Positions 13,874 through 13,988 of a DNA stretch of 13,988 bases are shown here, in pieces. The notes under the pieces were generated by a model. It had not been told where the DNA came from. It searched no databases and was given only the letters and a program-made list of their open reading frames with translations. The DNA comes from Chryseomicrobium palamuruense (GTDB lineage Bacteria > Bacillota > Bacilli > Bacillales_A > Planococcaceae). A program made the translations under genes and the position numbers. Positions within the stretch are counted from its first letter, which is position 1, and every line of letters starts with the position of its first letter. Where the stretch lies: positions 1 to 13,988 of the forward strand of contig NZ_JBHSEF010000017.1 in assembly GCF_042649045.1 (NCBI RefSeq), read 5' to 3'.

Positions 13874-13890
13874 TTCAGTGATTCACTGAA
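13874..13890. promoter_or_regulatory. 17-bp palindrome
   Basis: TTCAGTGA and TCACTGAA flank one central T. A second, overlapping inverted pair (TTCAC at 13882-13886, GTGAA at 13895-13899) lies beside it. It could be an operator or part of the adjacent mobile element end; nothing decides between these. Confidence 0.3.
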
Positions 13891-13924
13891 TTATGTGAAT
13901 TTATACATATTTCGGCAAAATCAT

Positions 13925-13988
13925 AACCACCAGTAGAACTGGTGGTTTGCTCTGCGCCTATAAGGCGCTTTTACTGGCCATGTCTGAA
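13925..13988. mobile_element. Double-hairpin sequence resembling an IS200/IS605 end (cut by the window)
   Basis: AACCACCAGT (13925-13934) and ACTGGTGGTT (13938-13947) form a perfect 10-bp stem with a 3-base loop. After TTGCTCT a second hairpin follows, GCGCC (13954-13958) with GGCGC (13964-13968) and then TTTTA. Subterminal hairpins are what the single-strand transposase TnpA of IS200/IS605 elements recognises, and the layout reminds me of such ends in Bacillales. No transposase gene is visible, and a transcription terminator is an alternative. Confidence 0.4.

Overview
The window reads as a low-to-moderate G+C Gram-positive (Bacillota, order Bacillales). Protein sequences and the gene order walR-walK-walH-walI-walJ-htrC-yyzF-rlmH suggest a Planococcaceae-like bacterium (Sporosarcina/Planococcus type). 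The genus is an inference from family knowledge; no search was run.

Region 1 (1-1317) is accessory DNA. It holds the 3' end of an IS66-family transposase gene with the right end of its IS, then a minus-strand gene for a 165-aa protein with a probable C-terminal winged helix.

Region 2 (about 1318-3981) is a compact, clearly AT-rich insert ending exactly at the 3' end of rlmH, the classic integration site of staphylococcal SCC elements. The last seven codons of rlmH (G-E-P-Y-H-K-stop) are duplicated in direct orientation at 1318-1338, and every difference falls at a codon third position. Inside these putative att sites lies an inverted TGAGGTTT. Between them sits one tightly overlapping operon of three genes: a 144-aa protein of unknown function, a 480-aa HExxH metallopeptidase, and a dCTP deaminase/dUTPase-fold protein whose catalytic glutamate appears to be Gln. 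No recombinase gene is in the window, so this looks like a recombinase-less SCC-like mini-element carrying a candidate undescribed three-gene system, possibly defensive.

Region 3 (3982-11701) is conserved chromosomal backbone on the minus strand: rlmH, yyzF, the HtrA-type protease htrC, and the essential WalRK operon (walR, walK, walH, walI, walJ). Genes in the Wal operon overlap or nearly touch, and a terminator follows walJ. About eight good DnaA-box-like 9-mers, three of them perfect TTATCCACA, cluster around rlmH-yyzF-htrC.

Region 4 (11702-13988) holds a 500-bp non-coding stretch with a partly folded repeat and a 21-bp minisatellite, then a secreted LysM-G5-M23 cell-wall peptidase gene. 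That gene has an 11/12 match to the WalR box just upstream of its likely promoter, so WalRK probably controls its neighbour. The window ends in a double hairpin resembling an IS200/IS605 end.

Functionally, WalK senses envelope state, WalH/WalI modulate it, WalR controls wall hydrolases (probably including the adjacent M23 enzyme), and HtrC handles envelope protein quality. RlmH is an unrelated ribosomal methyltransferase whose 3' end serves as an insertion site.
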